NCBI RefSeq assembly: GCF_031457805.1
Contig: NZ_JAVDXI010000006.1
Coordinates: 62,001 to 126,000, forward strand
DNA from: Caulobacter sp031457805
Lineage (GTDB): Bacteria > Pseudomonadota > Alphaproteobacteria > Caulobacterales > Caulobacteraceae
Length of the DNA: 64,000 bases
Direction of reading: 5' to 3'
The position numbers and the translations under genes were made by a program. The notes under the pieces are model-generated. The model searched no databases, was not told the origin of the DNA, and was given only the letters and a program-made list of their open reading frames with translations. This document shows, one piece after another, positions 43,162-51,280 of this stretch (position 1 is the first letter of the stretch; each line of letters opens with the position of its first letter).

Positions 43162-44526
43162 TTAGGCCTTGGCCGCGTCAGGCGCCGCTTCCAACTCCCC
43201 GCGCTCGCGGGCCTTTTTGCCGTAGACGACCTCGAACAGCGGGCTGGCCATCACCGTGGTGACGATCGCCATCAACACCAGCATCGAGAACAGTGTGGGG
43301 CCGATGATGCCCTTCTGAAGGCCAATATTGATGATGATCAGCTCCATCAGCCCGCGCGAGTTCATCAGGGCGCCGATGCCCATGGCGGTCGGGTGGTCCT
43401 CCCCCGTGAGGCGCGCGGCGACGTAGCACGCGCCCCACTTGGCCAGGATCGAGATGGCCAGGATACCCAGCGCGATCAGCAGCAGCTCGCCGGAATTGAC
43501 CATGTCCATGCGGGTGTTGAGCCCCGAATAGGTGAAGAACATCGGCAACAGCAGCACCACGGCCAGCGGCTCGACCTTCTTCTTCAGCTCCTCGGTCAGG
43601 CGGCCGCGCGGCATGACCACGCCCATGATGAAGCCGCCGAAGATGGCGTGGATGCCGACCGCGTCCATCAGGAAGGCCGAGACGCAGAAGGCCAGGATCA
43701 CAAGCGCCAGGACATGGGTGCTCATCTCGCCCTCGCGCTCGACGATGCGGCCGAGCGGCGCGAGGATCTTCGGACCCAGGGTAGTAACGAACAGCACCCA
43801 TGCCAGGCCGCCGCCGATGGCCAGCACCGCCACGCCCGGCCCGCCGCCGAAGGTCGCCAGCACCACGGCCAGCACGCACCACGACACCGCGTCGTCAAAG
43901 GCGCCGGCGGTCAGGGACAGGGTGCCCAGCGAGGTCTTCTGCAGGCCGCGCTCGTTGATGATCCGGGCCAGCATCGGGAAGGCGGTCAGGGCGATGCAGG
44001 CGCCCATGAACAGCGTCGCTGCGCCTTGGCTGATGGTCGGCGCGAAAAGGCCGGGGACCTTCAGCAGGAACGGCGTGATGATCGCCGCCAGCGCGAACGG
44101 CGCGGCGATGCCAGCGAACGACACACTCATCGCGCTCCTGGCTTTGGCCTTGAAGTGCCCCGCCTGGAATGTCGTCCCGACCATGAACATGTAGAGGCCC
44201 ACGCCGAGCTGCGCCCCCACATAGAGAACGTTGCGCGTCTCCTTGGGGAACAGCGCCAGTTGGAAGTCGGGGAACAACAGACCCAGCAGAGACGGGCCCA
44301 GGACCACGCCAGCGATCATTTCGCCCACCACCTGCGGCTGGGCCAGGAGCTTCTTCCCAAGCCACCCCACCACCCGGCAGGCCAGGATGATCACGGCCAG
44401 CTGCAGGAAGAAATGGATGGAGAAGTCGTTGGGCGTGTAGCTCTGCGCGGCCGCCTTGGTCGCCGGCCCGTGCGGGGACAGGACGTCCGCGATCGTGTGC
44501 AGCGTGTGCGCGATGATGTCTGACAC
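43162..44526 (-). CDS. CPA2-family cation/proton antiporter
   Basis: Membrane protein of 454 residues with about 12 helices, in the Na+/H+ exchanger (KefB/GerN-like) family without a C-terminal RCK domain. Family marks are VVGEMIAGVVLGPSLLG, TLFMGACIALTAFPMLARI, LTAGAFDDAVSWCVLA (the ion-binding DD pair) and FGGFIMGVVMPRG. It starts at GTG 44526 and has its own promoter region shared divergently with the toxin-antitoxin operon. Ion specificity (Na+ or K+) cannot be told. Confidence 0.9.
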   Translation of the reverse strand: MSDIIAHTLHTIADVLSPHGPATKAAAQSYTPNDFSIHFFLQLAVIILACRVVGWLGKKLLAQPQVVGEMIAGVVLGPSLLGLLFPDFQLALFPKETRNVLYVGAQLGVGLYMFMVGTTFQAGHFKAKARSAMSVSFAGIAAPFALAAIITPFLLKVPGLFAPTISQGAATLFMGACIALTAFPMLARIINERGLQKTSLGTLSLTAGAFDDAVSWCVLAVVLATFGGGPGVAVLAIGGGLAWVLFVTTLGPKILAPLGRIVEREGEMSTHVLALVILAFCVSAFLMDAVGIHAIFGGFIMGVVMPRGRLTEELKKKVEPLAVVLLLPMFFTYSGLNTRMDMVNSGELLLIALGILAISILAKWGACYVAARLTGEDHPTAMGIGALMNSRGLMELIIINIGLQKGIIGPTLFSMLVLMAIVTTVMASPLFEVVYGKKARERGELEAAPDAAKA

Positions 44527-44620
44527 GTCCTTAGCCCCCTAACGGATCGTCCTTGGCTTTGCGCCTTGACCGCATGCCGAACAGAGATCGGTCGTTCGCG
44601 CAACCGGTCGGGCATATTTT

Positions 44621-44712
44621 TGACAGCCTTGTCAGTCGATTGTTTTTGTTGGCCTATCGGTTGTTGCCGCCACGCCACGATGTAGTAACATACCTACAAG
44701 ACAGCCTTGTCA
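44621..44712 (+). promoter_or_regulatory. Toxin-antitoxin promoter with duplicated palindrome
   Basis: The 13-mer GACAGCCTTGTCA occurs at 44622-44634 and again at 44700-44712, 78 bp apart. With its preceding T the first copy is the palindrome TGACA-GCCT-TGTCA. A third dyad, TGTAG-N8-CTACA (44681-44698), directly abuts the second copy. The last copy ends 23 bp before the antitoxin start. These are likely sites for antitoxin or antitoxin-toxin complex binding. Confidence 0.6.
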
Positions 44713-44735
44713 TGCAGGGCGAGAGGGGCAGGCTC

Positions 44736-44963
44736 ATGAAGGTCGTCACCAGCCGCGCATTCAACCAGGATGTCACCCAGGCCAAGCGCGCGGCGCGAAT
44801 CGAGCCGGTGTTCATCACCGACCGCGGCCGTCCCACCCATGTGCTGATGAGCGTCGAGACCTACCGCCGCCTTTCGGGCCAGAGCGAGACGATCGTCGAC
44901 TTGCTGGCCATGCCCTCGCCCTCCCCCGCCGTCGACCTGGCGCCCGAGCGCTGGGACCGCTGA
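44736..44963 (+). CDS. Phd/YefM-type antitoxin
   Basis: A 75-residue antitoxin starting at ATG 44736 (MKVVTSRAFNQDVTQAKRAA). The N-terminal half is the Phd/YefM DNA-binding fold (PVFITDRGRPTHVLMSVETYRR). The C-terminal tail (DLLAMPSPSPAVDLAPERW) would wrap the toxin. ATG 44712 is a possible longer start but falls in the operator. The stop overlaps the toxin start by one base. Confidence 0.88.
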   Translation: MKVVTSRAFNQDVTQAKRAARIEPVFITDRGRPTHVLMSVETYRRLSGQSETIVDLLAMPSPSPAVDLAPERWDR

Positions 44964-45463
44964 TGCACCTTCTGGACACCGGCGTGGTCTACGAGCTGCG
45001 CAACGCCAAGGCGGGGATGGCCGATGCGGGCCTGGCGGCCTGGGCCGCCGGCGTGGCCCGTACGAACCTTTTCATCTCGGCGATCACGCTGATGGAGCTG
45101 GAGACCGCCGCCACGCGGGCCGAGCGGAGCGACAAGGGCGGCGGCGCGGTGATGCGCGAATGGCTGGACCAGCGCGTGCTGCCCGCCTTTGACGGCCGCA
45201 TCCTGGCGGTCGACGCCGCAGTCGCCCGCCGTCGAAGCCAGATCCCGCTGACGCAGGCGCGCGACGCCCTGCTGGCCGCCACGGCGCTTGAGCACGGCCT
45301 GACCCTGGCCACACGGGACACCGCGACCTTCGCCAAGATCCCGCGTCTGAAGCTGTTCAACCCCTGGAGCTACAAGCCCGAGGCGCTGGACGACGAAGAG
45401 GACTGGGGCCAGGTCGCCAAGGCCGGCAGCCAGTGGCTGCGCAACATCTTCGTGCGCGGCTGA
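44963..45463 (+). CDS. PIN-domain ribonuclease toxin (VapC/FitB-like)
   Basis: A 166-residue PIN nuclease. The four acidic active-site residues can be placed: Asp5 (HLLDTGV), Glu45 (TLMELET), Asp101 (QARDALLAATA) and Asp119 (LATRDTATF). FNPW near the end of the core is typical of FitB-like members. About 30 extra residues follow (DDEEDWGQVAKAGSQWLRN). It forms a one-base-overlap operon with the antitoxin; the usual role is sequence-specific RNA cleavage when the antitoxin is degraded. Confidence 0.9.
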   Translation: MHLLDTGVVYELRNAKAGMADAGLAAWAAGVARTNLFISAITLMELETAATRAERSDKGGGAVMREWLDQRVLPAFDGRILAVDAAVARRRSQIPLTQARDALLAATALEHGLTLATRDTATFAKIPRLKLFNPWSYKPEALDDEEDWGQVAKAGSQWLRNIFVRG

Positions 45464-45484
45464 GAACGCGTGGCCACCGCCCGC

Positions 45485-45590
45485 TAGAGCATTTCACGAC
45501 CTGACTGCGTCAGGCCGTGAGCTCTAATCTTTTGTTTTGGCGCATTTTTCTTCACGCGAACCGGAACCACTTCGCTCGAAAAATGCTCTA
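45485..45590. repeat. Interspersed repeat with TAGAGCATTT ends
   Basis: A 106-bp element bounded by inverted ends TAGAGCATTT (45485-45494) and AAATGCTCTA (45581-45590). Inside are TCACGACCTGA-CTGCG-TCAGGCCGTGA, a near-perfect hairpin, and the run TTCACGCGAACCGGAACCAC. Repeats of this style are, from memory, widespread in alphaproteobacterial intergenic regions. Its right end supplies the stop codon of the next gene. Confidence 0.75.
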
Positions 45591-46325
45591 GGGCACCGGG
45601 ACAGCGGCGACCGGCGTACGCGCCTCGCTGGACGAGGCCACGCGGATCACGTTGGTGAAAGGCGCCACGGGCGCAGCGACCGGCGGCGTCGCCGGCGCGG
45701 CCGCGACCATGGCTGGCGGCGCTGTCGGCGCGGCGACCAGAACCACCGGTGGCGCGGACTTGGCGGCGACGAACACCACCCGGTCGCTCTGGCAGGTTCC
45801 CGCCTTCTGGAGGCCCTTCAGGTAGCCGCGCCGGACAAAGCCCGCCTTGATGGCGTCGCGCACCGCCTGGTCATGACGCTCCGCGCCGGTAAGGCGTCGA
45901 ACCCAGCCGCGCATCGGAATGACGTCGGTGATCGTACTGGCCACCACGCCAAGGACGGGACGCGACAGCGCGCTGTCGTCCTTCTTGTCGCTCCGGGGCT
46001 CGTCGTAATCGTCGCCCAGCACGGCGTCGAGCTGTTCGATCTCGGCCTTGAGCGGCTCGCAACCCGTGGCCGGCGGGGCGTAGGGATCGGCCACCGCCCG
46101 CTTCAGCAGGTCGGGGATCTCTGACCGGACCATATTGATATCACGCAGCGGCGCGACGACGGCGGATCCGAGATTGTCGGTGTTGGCCTCAGCCGAGGTC
46201 TGGGGCGGCTTCTGCTGACGCTCGGCCCGCGCCGGCGCGGCGCCCCCGAAGGCCAGCGCCAAAACCGCCACGCCGAGCAAGGCGGCGGATGGCGAGGCCG
46301 ACGACGGTGAGGCTGGCGCGGTCAT
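45588..46325 (-). CDS. Secreted protein of unknown function
   Basis: A 245-residue protein that I do not recognise. Signal peptide: SPSAALLGVAVLALAFGGAA-PARA. The core, residues about 45-180, contains two Cys (TGCEPLKAEIEQLDAVLGDD and AGTCQSDRVVFV) that could form a disulfide, plus a hydrophobic segment (RPVLGVVASTITDVIPMRGW). The last 70 residues are Ala/Pro/Val-rich low complexity. It is probably periplasmic. The stop codon lies in the terminal inverted repeat of the element at 45485-45590. Confidence 0.65.
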   Translation of the reverse strand: MTAPASPSSASPSAALLGVAVLALAFGGAAPARAERQQKPPQTSAEANTDNLGSAVVAPLRDINMVRSEIPDLLKRAVADPYAPPATGCEPLKAEIEQLDAVLGDDYDEPRSDKKDDSALSRPVLGVVASTITDVIPMRGWVRRLTGAERHDQAVRDAIKAGFVRRGYLKGLQKAGTCQSDRVVFVAAKSAPPVVLVAAPTAPPAMVAAAPATPPVAAPVAPFTNVIRVASSSEARTPVAAVPVP

Positions 46326-46386
46326 CTTCCAGGTCCCGAGCGGTGGAGCATGTCGGGTTAACCGCGAAGACGCCCGCGCCGTTCCG

Positions 46387-47472
46387 TCAAAGCCGTGGCA
46401 AGCCGTCCATGATGGCCGTCAGGGCGATCACGGTCTGCGCCTCCATGGCGCTGTGGCCGGCGTCGGTCATGACAAAGGTCGCCGGCGGCAGACCCGCCGC
46501 CTCCAGCGCCTGGACAAGCCGCGAGCCCTGGGTGAGCGGGCAGACCTGATCGAAACGGCCATGGACAATGTGAACCGGCACGCCCTTCAGCGCCGCGACG
46601 CCGTCCGTGATCTCGTCCGGCTTCAGGAAGAGGTCGTGGGCGAAGAAGTGCGCCTCGATCTGGGCGAAGCTCAGCGCGAACGCGGCCTCACCGAACTTGC
46701 CCGCGTCGTCGGCGGCCGGGATCATGTTCGAGATCGTGCCCTCCCAGACCGACCAGGCCAGGGCCGCCTTCAGCTGCGCCTCGCGTTCGGCGTCCGTGGT
46801 CGGCGCCGTATCGAAGATCGCCTTGTAGGCGCCCATCATGTCGCCGCGCTGCTCGGGCGGGATCACCTCGACGAAGGCTTTCCACTCATCGGGATAGGTG
46901 ATGTAGGCGCCCGGCGCGGTCATGGCGTAGGGCTGCTCGGCATAGGTCGCAGCATTGCCCTGGTACATGTAGAGCAGGTCCTCCGTCCGCCCCAGGAAGA
47001 TGCCGCGCAGGATCAGCGAGGCGACCTTGTCCGGATGGCGGATGGCGTAGACCAGCGCGAGCGTGCTGCCCCAGCTGCCGCCGAACACATGCATCTTGCC
47101 GGTGATCCCCAGCGCGTCGCGCAGGGCGTTGATATCGGAGACCAGGTGATCAGTGGTGTTGTTGGCCAAGGCCTTCGCCGGCCCATCAGCCGCCACGGTC
47201 GGGCGGCTCTTGCCGCAACCGCGCTGGTCGAACAGGATCACGCGATAACGGTCCGGATCGAAGAAGCGCGACATCACCGGCGCGCACGCCCCGCCCGGCC
47301 CGCCGTGCAGGAACATCACAGGCTCGCCGTCGGCGCGCCCATATTCCTCCCAGTAGAGCTCGTGGTCCGGCGCGGTGTCGACCCGCAGCCAACCCGCGCG
47401 CAGCGGCTCGCCCTGCGGATAGGTCCACTCGGTGGTGACCTTGCTGGTCGTACGAAGCTTCGAGAAATCCAT
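46387..47472 (-). CDS. pip: Proline iminopeptidase
   Basis: Alpha/beta-hydrolase of peptidase family S33 that removes N-terminal proline; 361 residues from ATG 47472 (MDFSKLRTTSK). Motifs: ELYWEEYG, VMFLHGGPGGACAP (oxyanion hole), FDQRGCGKSRP, VFGGSWGSTLAL (nucleophile Ser), VHGRFDQVCPL (Asp) and TDAGHSAME (His). The start region is about 25 residues longer than usual, so a later start cannot be excluded. Confidence 0.93.
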   Translation of the reverse strand: MDFSKLRTTSKVTTEWTYPQGEPLRAGWLRVDTAPDHELYWEEYGRADGEPVMFLHGGPGGACAPVMSRFFDPDRYRVILFDQRGCGKSRPTVAADGPAKALANNTTDHLVSDINALRDALGITGKMHVFGGSWGSTLALVYAIRHPDKVASLILRGIFLGRTEDLLYMYQGNAATYAEQPYAMTAPGAYITYPDEWKAFVEVIPPEQRGDMMGAYKAIFDTAPTTDAEREAQLKAALAWSVWEGTISNMIPAADDAGKFGEAAFALSFAQIEAHFFAHDLFLKPDEITDGVAALKGVPVHIVHGRFDQVCPLTQGSRLVQALEAAGLPPATFVMTDAGHSAMEAQTVIALTAIMDGLPRL

Positions 47473-47550
47473 GGTCGAATCCGGTCGAAAGGGATCGGGC
47501 ACTCTCGCGCTGAAGAGGGGCGATCTCCAGAGCCCTCTGTTCATTTCTCT

Positions 47551-47650
47551 CGTCATCCCGGCCGCAACGAAGCGGAGAGCCGGGACCCAGGGGCGACCGC
47601 ACTGGGCTTGGCCCCTAGGTCCCGGGTCGGCTTCTCCGCCCGGGATGACG
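47551..47650. repeat. REP-like palindromic element, copy 1
   Basis: Ends CGTCATCCCGG and CCGGGATGACG are perfect inverted repeats; the inside can fold further (GCCGGGACCC/GGTCCCGGGT). A related element with the same ends is at 54987-55074. It lies upstream of the proline iminopeptidase start. Confidence 0.7.
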
Positions 47651-47716
47651 AGGTTGAGTTGGACTTTTCACTGAGGGTGGTGGAGACAACTGTCGCCCTT
47701 ACAGGACGCTACACCC

Positions 47717-48028
47717 ATGACCCTCGAGATCGAAGACCGCCTCGCCGCCGCCGCCTTCCGCCGTCTGGTGGAGCACCTGCAGATGCGGGCCGACGCGCAG
47801 AATATCGACCTGATGGGCCTGGCCGGCTTCTGCCGCAACTGTCTCGGCGACTGGGTCCACGAGGCCTCGGAAGGCGCGATCAGCAAGGAAGCCGCCCGCG
47901 AAGCCGTCCACGGCATGCCGGCCGCCGACTGGAAGGCCAAGCACCAGTCGCCAGCGACGCCCGAACAGTTGGCGCGGATGGAGGCGAGCCTGGCGCTGAA
48001 CGCCAAGCTGCGCGGCGAACGCTCTTAG
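47717..48028 (+). CDS. DUF1244 family protein
   Basis: A 103-residue cytoplasmic protein of the DUF1244 family, common in proteobacteria and of unknown function. Recognisable core: AAFRRLVEHLQMRADAQNID, LMGLAGFCRNCLGDWVHEAS and AREAVHGMPAADWKAKHQ. The C-R-N-C motif is the family's conserved Cys pair. Monocistronic, between repeat elements. Confidence 0.9.
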   Translation: MTLEIEDRLAAAAFRRLVEHLQMRADAQNIDLMGLAGFCRNCLGDWVHEASEGAISKEAAREAVHGMPAADWKAKHQSPATPEQLARMEASLALNAKLRGERS

Positions 48029-48044
48029 GGGATGGGCGTAGAAA

Positions 48045-48229
48045 CCCTCTCTCTTCGAGAGAGGGAGGGGCCCGCGCCGTCAGGCGTGGGAGGGTGAGTG
48101 GTTACGGAGCTAACCACAAATCCTATACGAATTCAATATCTTACTCGACCCCATCCTCCCTTGAAAGGGTGAAACCCCTCACCCTCCCAAGCTTCGCTTG
48201 GGCCCCTCCCTCTCTCGAAAGGAGAGGGG
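48045..48229. repeat. Long inverted repeat
   Basis: An 18-bp arm, 48056-48073 (CGAGAGAGGGAGGGGCCC), pairs perfectly with 48200-48217. A second 11-bp arm, 48088-48098 (GGGAGGGTGAG), pairs with 48178-48188. Between them is an AT-richer 80-bp stretch with an internal GTGGTTA-CGGAGC-TAACCAC hairpin. No gene is enclosed, so this looks like an intergenic repeat or a miniature inverted element. Confidence 0.65.
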
Positions 48230-48694
48230 ACCCGGTGGGCGTTCACGCGATTTCATCCTCCCCTGCAAAACCGGCCCTATCCTCTTCCCACCTCGAGGCA
48301 CTGGGGAGGGCGCGCGGCCAGCGACCTTCGCGGCTTTGGGGAGCGGTCGAGCGGGCGCGCTCGTCGGCGCGGGGAAAACTCCGCAACCGCACCATCCCCG
48401 AGGTAGTCGACCCTGGAACACAGAAACGACGGTGGATGCGGGCCGAGGAGAGCGACAGGGGAGTTGAAAGACTCCTGACCGGGACTAGGCTTCGCGGCCT
48501 GGCCCGCCCGTCGGAGGCTTCAAGGGCGAAGAGGCGCCAATAGCGTCGCGACGTCACGCTTCTGGATAACGATCGCGCGGGGCGCTCAGGCTTCGTCGAA
48601 ACGGTATTTTTCCTTTGCTCCGGGCGTGGCCCGGACGCCCCGCCTCCCTCCCCATTCCTCCGGCGCGCCGCGTCGGAGCGCCTTCCCACGTCCC
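48230..48694. other. Gene-free GC-rich stretch
   Basis: Between the inverted repeat and the small gene at 48706 I see no convincing gene, promoter or RNA. Open frames here lack ribosome sites and have compositionally biased, Arg/Pro/Ser-rich products. A short GGGGCG/CGCCCC-type hairpin lies near 48575-48645. Confidence 0.5.
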
Positions 48695-48705
48695 AGGAGG
48701 GGTCG

Positions 48706-48915
48706 ATGTCCCGCAAGAAAAAGAACGCAACTTCGCGCCCAATCGCGCCCGATTGCGAATGGCCGCCAACCCGCATCGCGGCGCTGCGGCGCGCGGTGTT
48801 CAAGAAAGTCCGGAAGTTCCGCAATTCGGAGGAGTACCGACGGATGTTGGCCAAAGAAAAAGCCCTCGGCCTTGCGACCGAGGGCTCAATCGTGTCCGTG
48901 GACAGAGAGCTTTAG
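48706..48915 (+). CDS. Small basic hypothetical protein
   Basis: A 69-residue protein: a very basic N-terminus (MSRKKKNATSRP), then PPTRIAALRRAVFKKVRKFR and EEYRRMLAKEKALGL. It has the best ribosome site in this stretch, AGGAGGG five bases before the ATG. Composition suggests nucleic-acid or ribosome binding, but no family is recognised. Its stop overlaps the stop of the convergent kdgK by 3 bases. Confidence 0.6.
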   Translation: MSRKKKNATSRPIAPDCEWPPTRIAALRRAVFKKVRKFRNSEEYRRMLAKEKALGLATEGSIVSVDREL

Positions 48916-50018
48916 CGGATGACCCGTGCGCCCTTGCCCTTCATCACGGCCTCGACCTCTTCCTTGCGCACCATCGAGGTGTCGCCCGGCGTGGTCATGG
49001 CCAGGGCGCCGTGAGCCGCGCCGTACTCGACGGCGGCCTGGGGGCCCTTGCCTTCCATGAAGCCGAACGCGAGACCGGAAGCGAAGCCGTCGCCGCCGCC
49101 GACGCGGTCGTAGATTTCCAGGTTCTCGCGCATCATCGAGGCGTAGAACTCGCCGCCGGCGTACAGGATCGCCGACCAGTCGTTGACCGAAGCAGTCTTG
49201 GCGTTGCGCAGCGTGGTGGCGGCGACCTTGAAGTTCGGGAACTCCTTCACGGCCGTCTGGATCATCTTCTTGAAGTTGGCCGGGTCGATCGAGCTGATGT
49301 GCTCGTCCAGGCCTTCGACTTCGAAGCCGAGGCAGGCGGTGAAGTCTTCCTCGTTGCCGATCATCACGTCGACGTACTGGGCGATGTGACGATTGACCTT
49401 CTGGGCGCCTTCCTTGCCGCCCTGCGACTTCCACAGGCTGGCGCGGTAGTTCAGGTCGTAGGACACGACGGTGCCGTACTTGCGGGCCACTTCCACGGCT
49501 TCGATCACGGCTTCCGCCGTGTTCGAGGCCAGGGCCGCGAAGATGCCGCCGGTGTGGAACCAGCGCACGCCTTCCTCACCGAACAGCTTTTCCCAGTTCA
49601 CTTCACCGGGGCGGATCTGCGAGGCGGCCGAGTGACCCCGGTCGCTGCAGCCCAGGGCCGGGCGAACGCCGAAGCCCTTTTCGGTGAAGTTGAGACCGAC
49701 GCGCGTGTTGCGGCCCAGGCCGTCGAAATCACGCCAGATGATGTGGGAGGTGTCGACACCGCCCTGCATCATCAGATCCTCAACGAGCCAGCCGAGGTCG
49801 TTCACCGGCAGGGCGGTGACGGCCGTCGAGCGCTTGCCCCAGCACTTCTTGAAAGCGCGGGCGACGTTGTATTCGCCGCCGCCTTCCCAGACCTGGAACT
49901 GACGGGCGTTGCGAACCCGGCCAAAGCCCGGGTCGAAACGCAGCATCACTTCACCGAAGCTGGCGCAGTCCCACTTCGTCTCCGAAGCCGGGCGGATGTT
50001 GAGGATGTTGTCGGTCAT
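48912..50018 (-). CDS. kdgK: 2-dehydro-3-deoxygluconokinase
   Basis: PfkB-family kinase of 368 residues phosphorylating KDG to KDPG. CASFGEVMLRFDPGF and WEGGGEYNVARAFKKCWG form the substrate site. YDRVGGGDGFASGLAFG is the ATP/anion-hole signature, of the DRxGGGD type seen in KDG kinases rather than the common DTxGAGD. It follows eda by 6 nt, so the two form an operon delivering KDPG to the Entner-Doudoroff aldolase. Confidence 0.92.
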   Translation of the reverse strand: MTDNILNIRPASETKWDCASFGEVMLRFDPGFGRVRNARQFQVWEGGGEYNVARAFKKCWGKRSTAVTALPVNDLGWLVEDLMMQGGVDTSHIIWRDFDGLGRNTRVGLNFTEKGFGVRPALGCSDRGHSAASQIRPGEVNWEKLFGEEGVRWFHTGGIFAALASNTAEAVIEAVEVARKYGTVVSYDLNYRASLWKSQGGKEGAQKVNRHIAQYVDVMIGNEEDFTACLGFEVEGLDEHISSIDPANFKKMIQTAVKEFPNFKVAATTLRNAKTASVNDWSAILYAGGEFYASMMRENLEIYDRVGGGDGFASGLAFGFMEGKGPQAAVEYGAAHGALAMTTPGDTSMVRKEEVEAVMKGKGARVIR

Positions 50019-50024
50019 TTGCTC

Positions 50025-50699
50025 TTAGGCCTTCCCTCGAACCTTCTTGATCAGGTCTACCGTCTCGCGGACCTTCTTGGAGATGCCCGCGTAGTCCTTG
50101 GCGTCCAGCAGCTCTTGCGTGATCAGCTTGGAGCCCATGCCGGCGGCGACGATGCCCGCGCCGAACCACTTCTTGACCGAGGCCTCGTCCGGATCGACGC
50201 CGCCGGTCGGCATGATGCGGGTCCAGGGCATCGGACCGAGCACCGCCTTGACGAAATCCGGGCCGCCGACCGACGAACCCGGGAACACCTTGACGATCTC
50301 GCAGCCCAGCTCTTCGGCGTACGAGATTTCCGAGGCCGAGCCGCAGCCCGGCGAGTACGGGATCTTGCGACGGTTGCAGACCTTGGCGACGTCGGCGTTC
50401 AGGATCGGGCCAACGACGAACTTGGCGCCGTTGGCGATGTAGATGCCGGCGGTCGGGGCGTCGACGATCGAGCCCACGCCCATGATCACGCGCGGATCGG
50501 CCTTATCGAAATAGCGGGTGACTTCGTAGAAGACGTGGCTGGCGAAATCGCCGCGATTGGTGAACTCGATGCAGGGCGCGCCGCCGTCGGCGCAGGCCTG
50601 GATCACGTTCTTACAGACCTCGACGTCCGGGTGGTAGAACACCGGAATGACGCCCTGGTCCATCAGGGCGGTCAGCACCGCCATACGGTCTTTCACCAT
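50025..50699 (-). CDS. eda: KDPG aldolase
   Basis: Class I aldolase, 224 residues, splitting KDPG to pyruvate and glyceraldehyde-3-phosphate. ATG 50699 with GGAAGGAG seven bases upstream fixes the start. IEFTNRGDF holds the Glu base, GCEIVKVFPGSSVGG the Schiff-base Lys, and RIMPTGGVDPDEASV the phosphate site. It is first in the eda-kdgK operon. The promoter region contains two uronate operators about 370-415 bp upstream, leaving a long leader. Confidence 0.93.
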   Translation of the reverse strand: MVKDRMAVLTALMDQGVIPVFYHPDVEVCKNVIQACADGGAPCIEFTNRGDFASHVFYEVTRYFDKADPRVIMGVGSIVDAPTAGIYIANGAKFVVGPILNADVAKVCNRRKIPYSPGCGSASEISYAEELGCEIVKVFPGSSVGGPDFVKAVLGPMPWTRIMPTGGVDPDEASVKKWFGAGIVAAGMGSKLITQELLDAKDYAGISKKVRETVDLIKKVRGKA

Positions 50700-50970
50700 C
50701 TCAAACTCCTTCCCGAAGGATCGTTCTTGCGCGAACGGCCCGATGGGCCGCCGCGCGAGCAATATTTCGCCGGAATTGGCTCAGGGCGTTCCCTTAGACC
50801 GCGTCGCGCTCGGGCGCCACACTGCGCTTGCCGCAACGTCAAACTAAGGGACGCGACCGCGCTGAAATCGACCGTAGCGGCCGCCTTAGCGCGAAAGCTT
50901 TCCTATGCACGCTTCCTTCCCCAGACCTTTTCCCTCGGCTCGCCGCCCTCGCCGCCCGATACAAAATTGA

Positions 50971-50992
50971 GGCGTCGGACTTCGCCGACGCC
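50971..50992 (-). terminator. Hairpin in the eda-kdgK leader (possible attenuator)
   Basis: GGCGTCGG/CCGACGCC, a perfect 8-bp stem with a 6-base loop. On the minus strand it is followed by TCAATTTTG. It lies about 75-80 nt downstream of the operator pair and 270 nt before eda, so a transcript from the regulated promoter would have to pass it. Confidence 0.4.
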
Positions 50993-51067
50993 CCGAAAGT
51001 TTGCGCAGGAGCGAGCTCAAAGAGCCGCAAACGAGACGGACGACCACGACGCCGAACCGAAACGTTA

Positions 51068-51114
51068 TGACACCGGTTACCTGAAGTGGCATGACCACTT
51101 CGCCACCGGTGTCA
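51068..51114. promoter_or_regulatory. Uronate LacI operators, sites 2 and 3
   Basis: TGACACCGGTTACC (51068-51081, plus) and TGACACCGGTGGCG (51101-51114, minus) are convergent copies with centres 33 bp apart, about three helical turns. Site 2 is identical to site 4 at 57488-57501. They should control the leftward eda-kdgK operon. Confidence 0.7.
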
Positions 51115-51280
51115 TTGGCAGATAATCAGAAACCGTTCAGGAGCGCAAGCACCGTTATCCAGGATTTTGAACGCCGCAAACTATTGAATTCAAATGACTT
51201 CGATTGACCTGACAACCGGCGCACAAACATCCGCCCCTCCCGGCGGTCGCGGGGACAAGCGAGATCAGCGGCTAAGACCA

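Larger units (their letters stand above)
50700..51280. other. Long leader/control region of eda-kdgK
   Basis: A 581-bp gap between eda and ppc. It holds the eda ribosome site, an inverted CCCTTAG (50790)/CTAAGGG (50845) pair, the hairpin at 50971-50992 and tandem operators at 51068-51114. No frame in it has both a ribosome site and plausible composition. The right 160 bp, toward the ppc stop, show nothing clear. Confidence 0.5.

Noticed and set aside
47551..47650. Palindromes as CRISPR repeats
   Set aside because: Only two copies, far apart, with no spacers or cas genes; they are REP-like elements.
48243..48854. 203-codon minus-strand frame upstream of kdgK
   Set aside because: Ser/Arg/Pro-rich product, no ribosome site, and it overlaps the better supported small gene at 48706.
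50839..51098. Short minus-strand frames in the eda leader (63 and 70 codons)
   Set aside because: No ribosome sites, low-complexity Arg/Ser products, and one crosses an operator.
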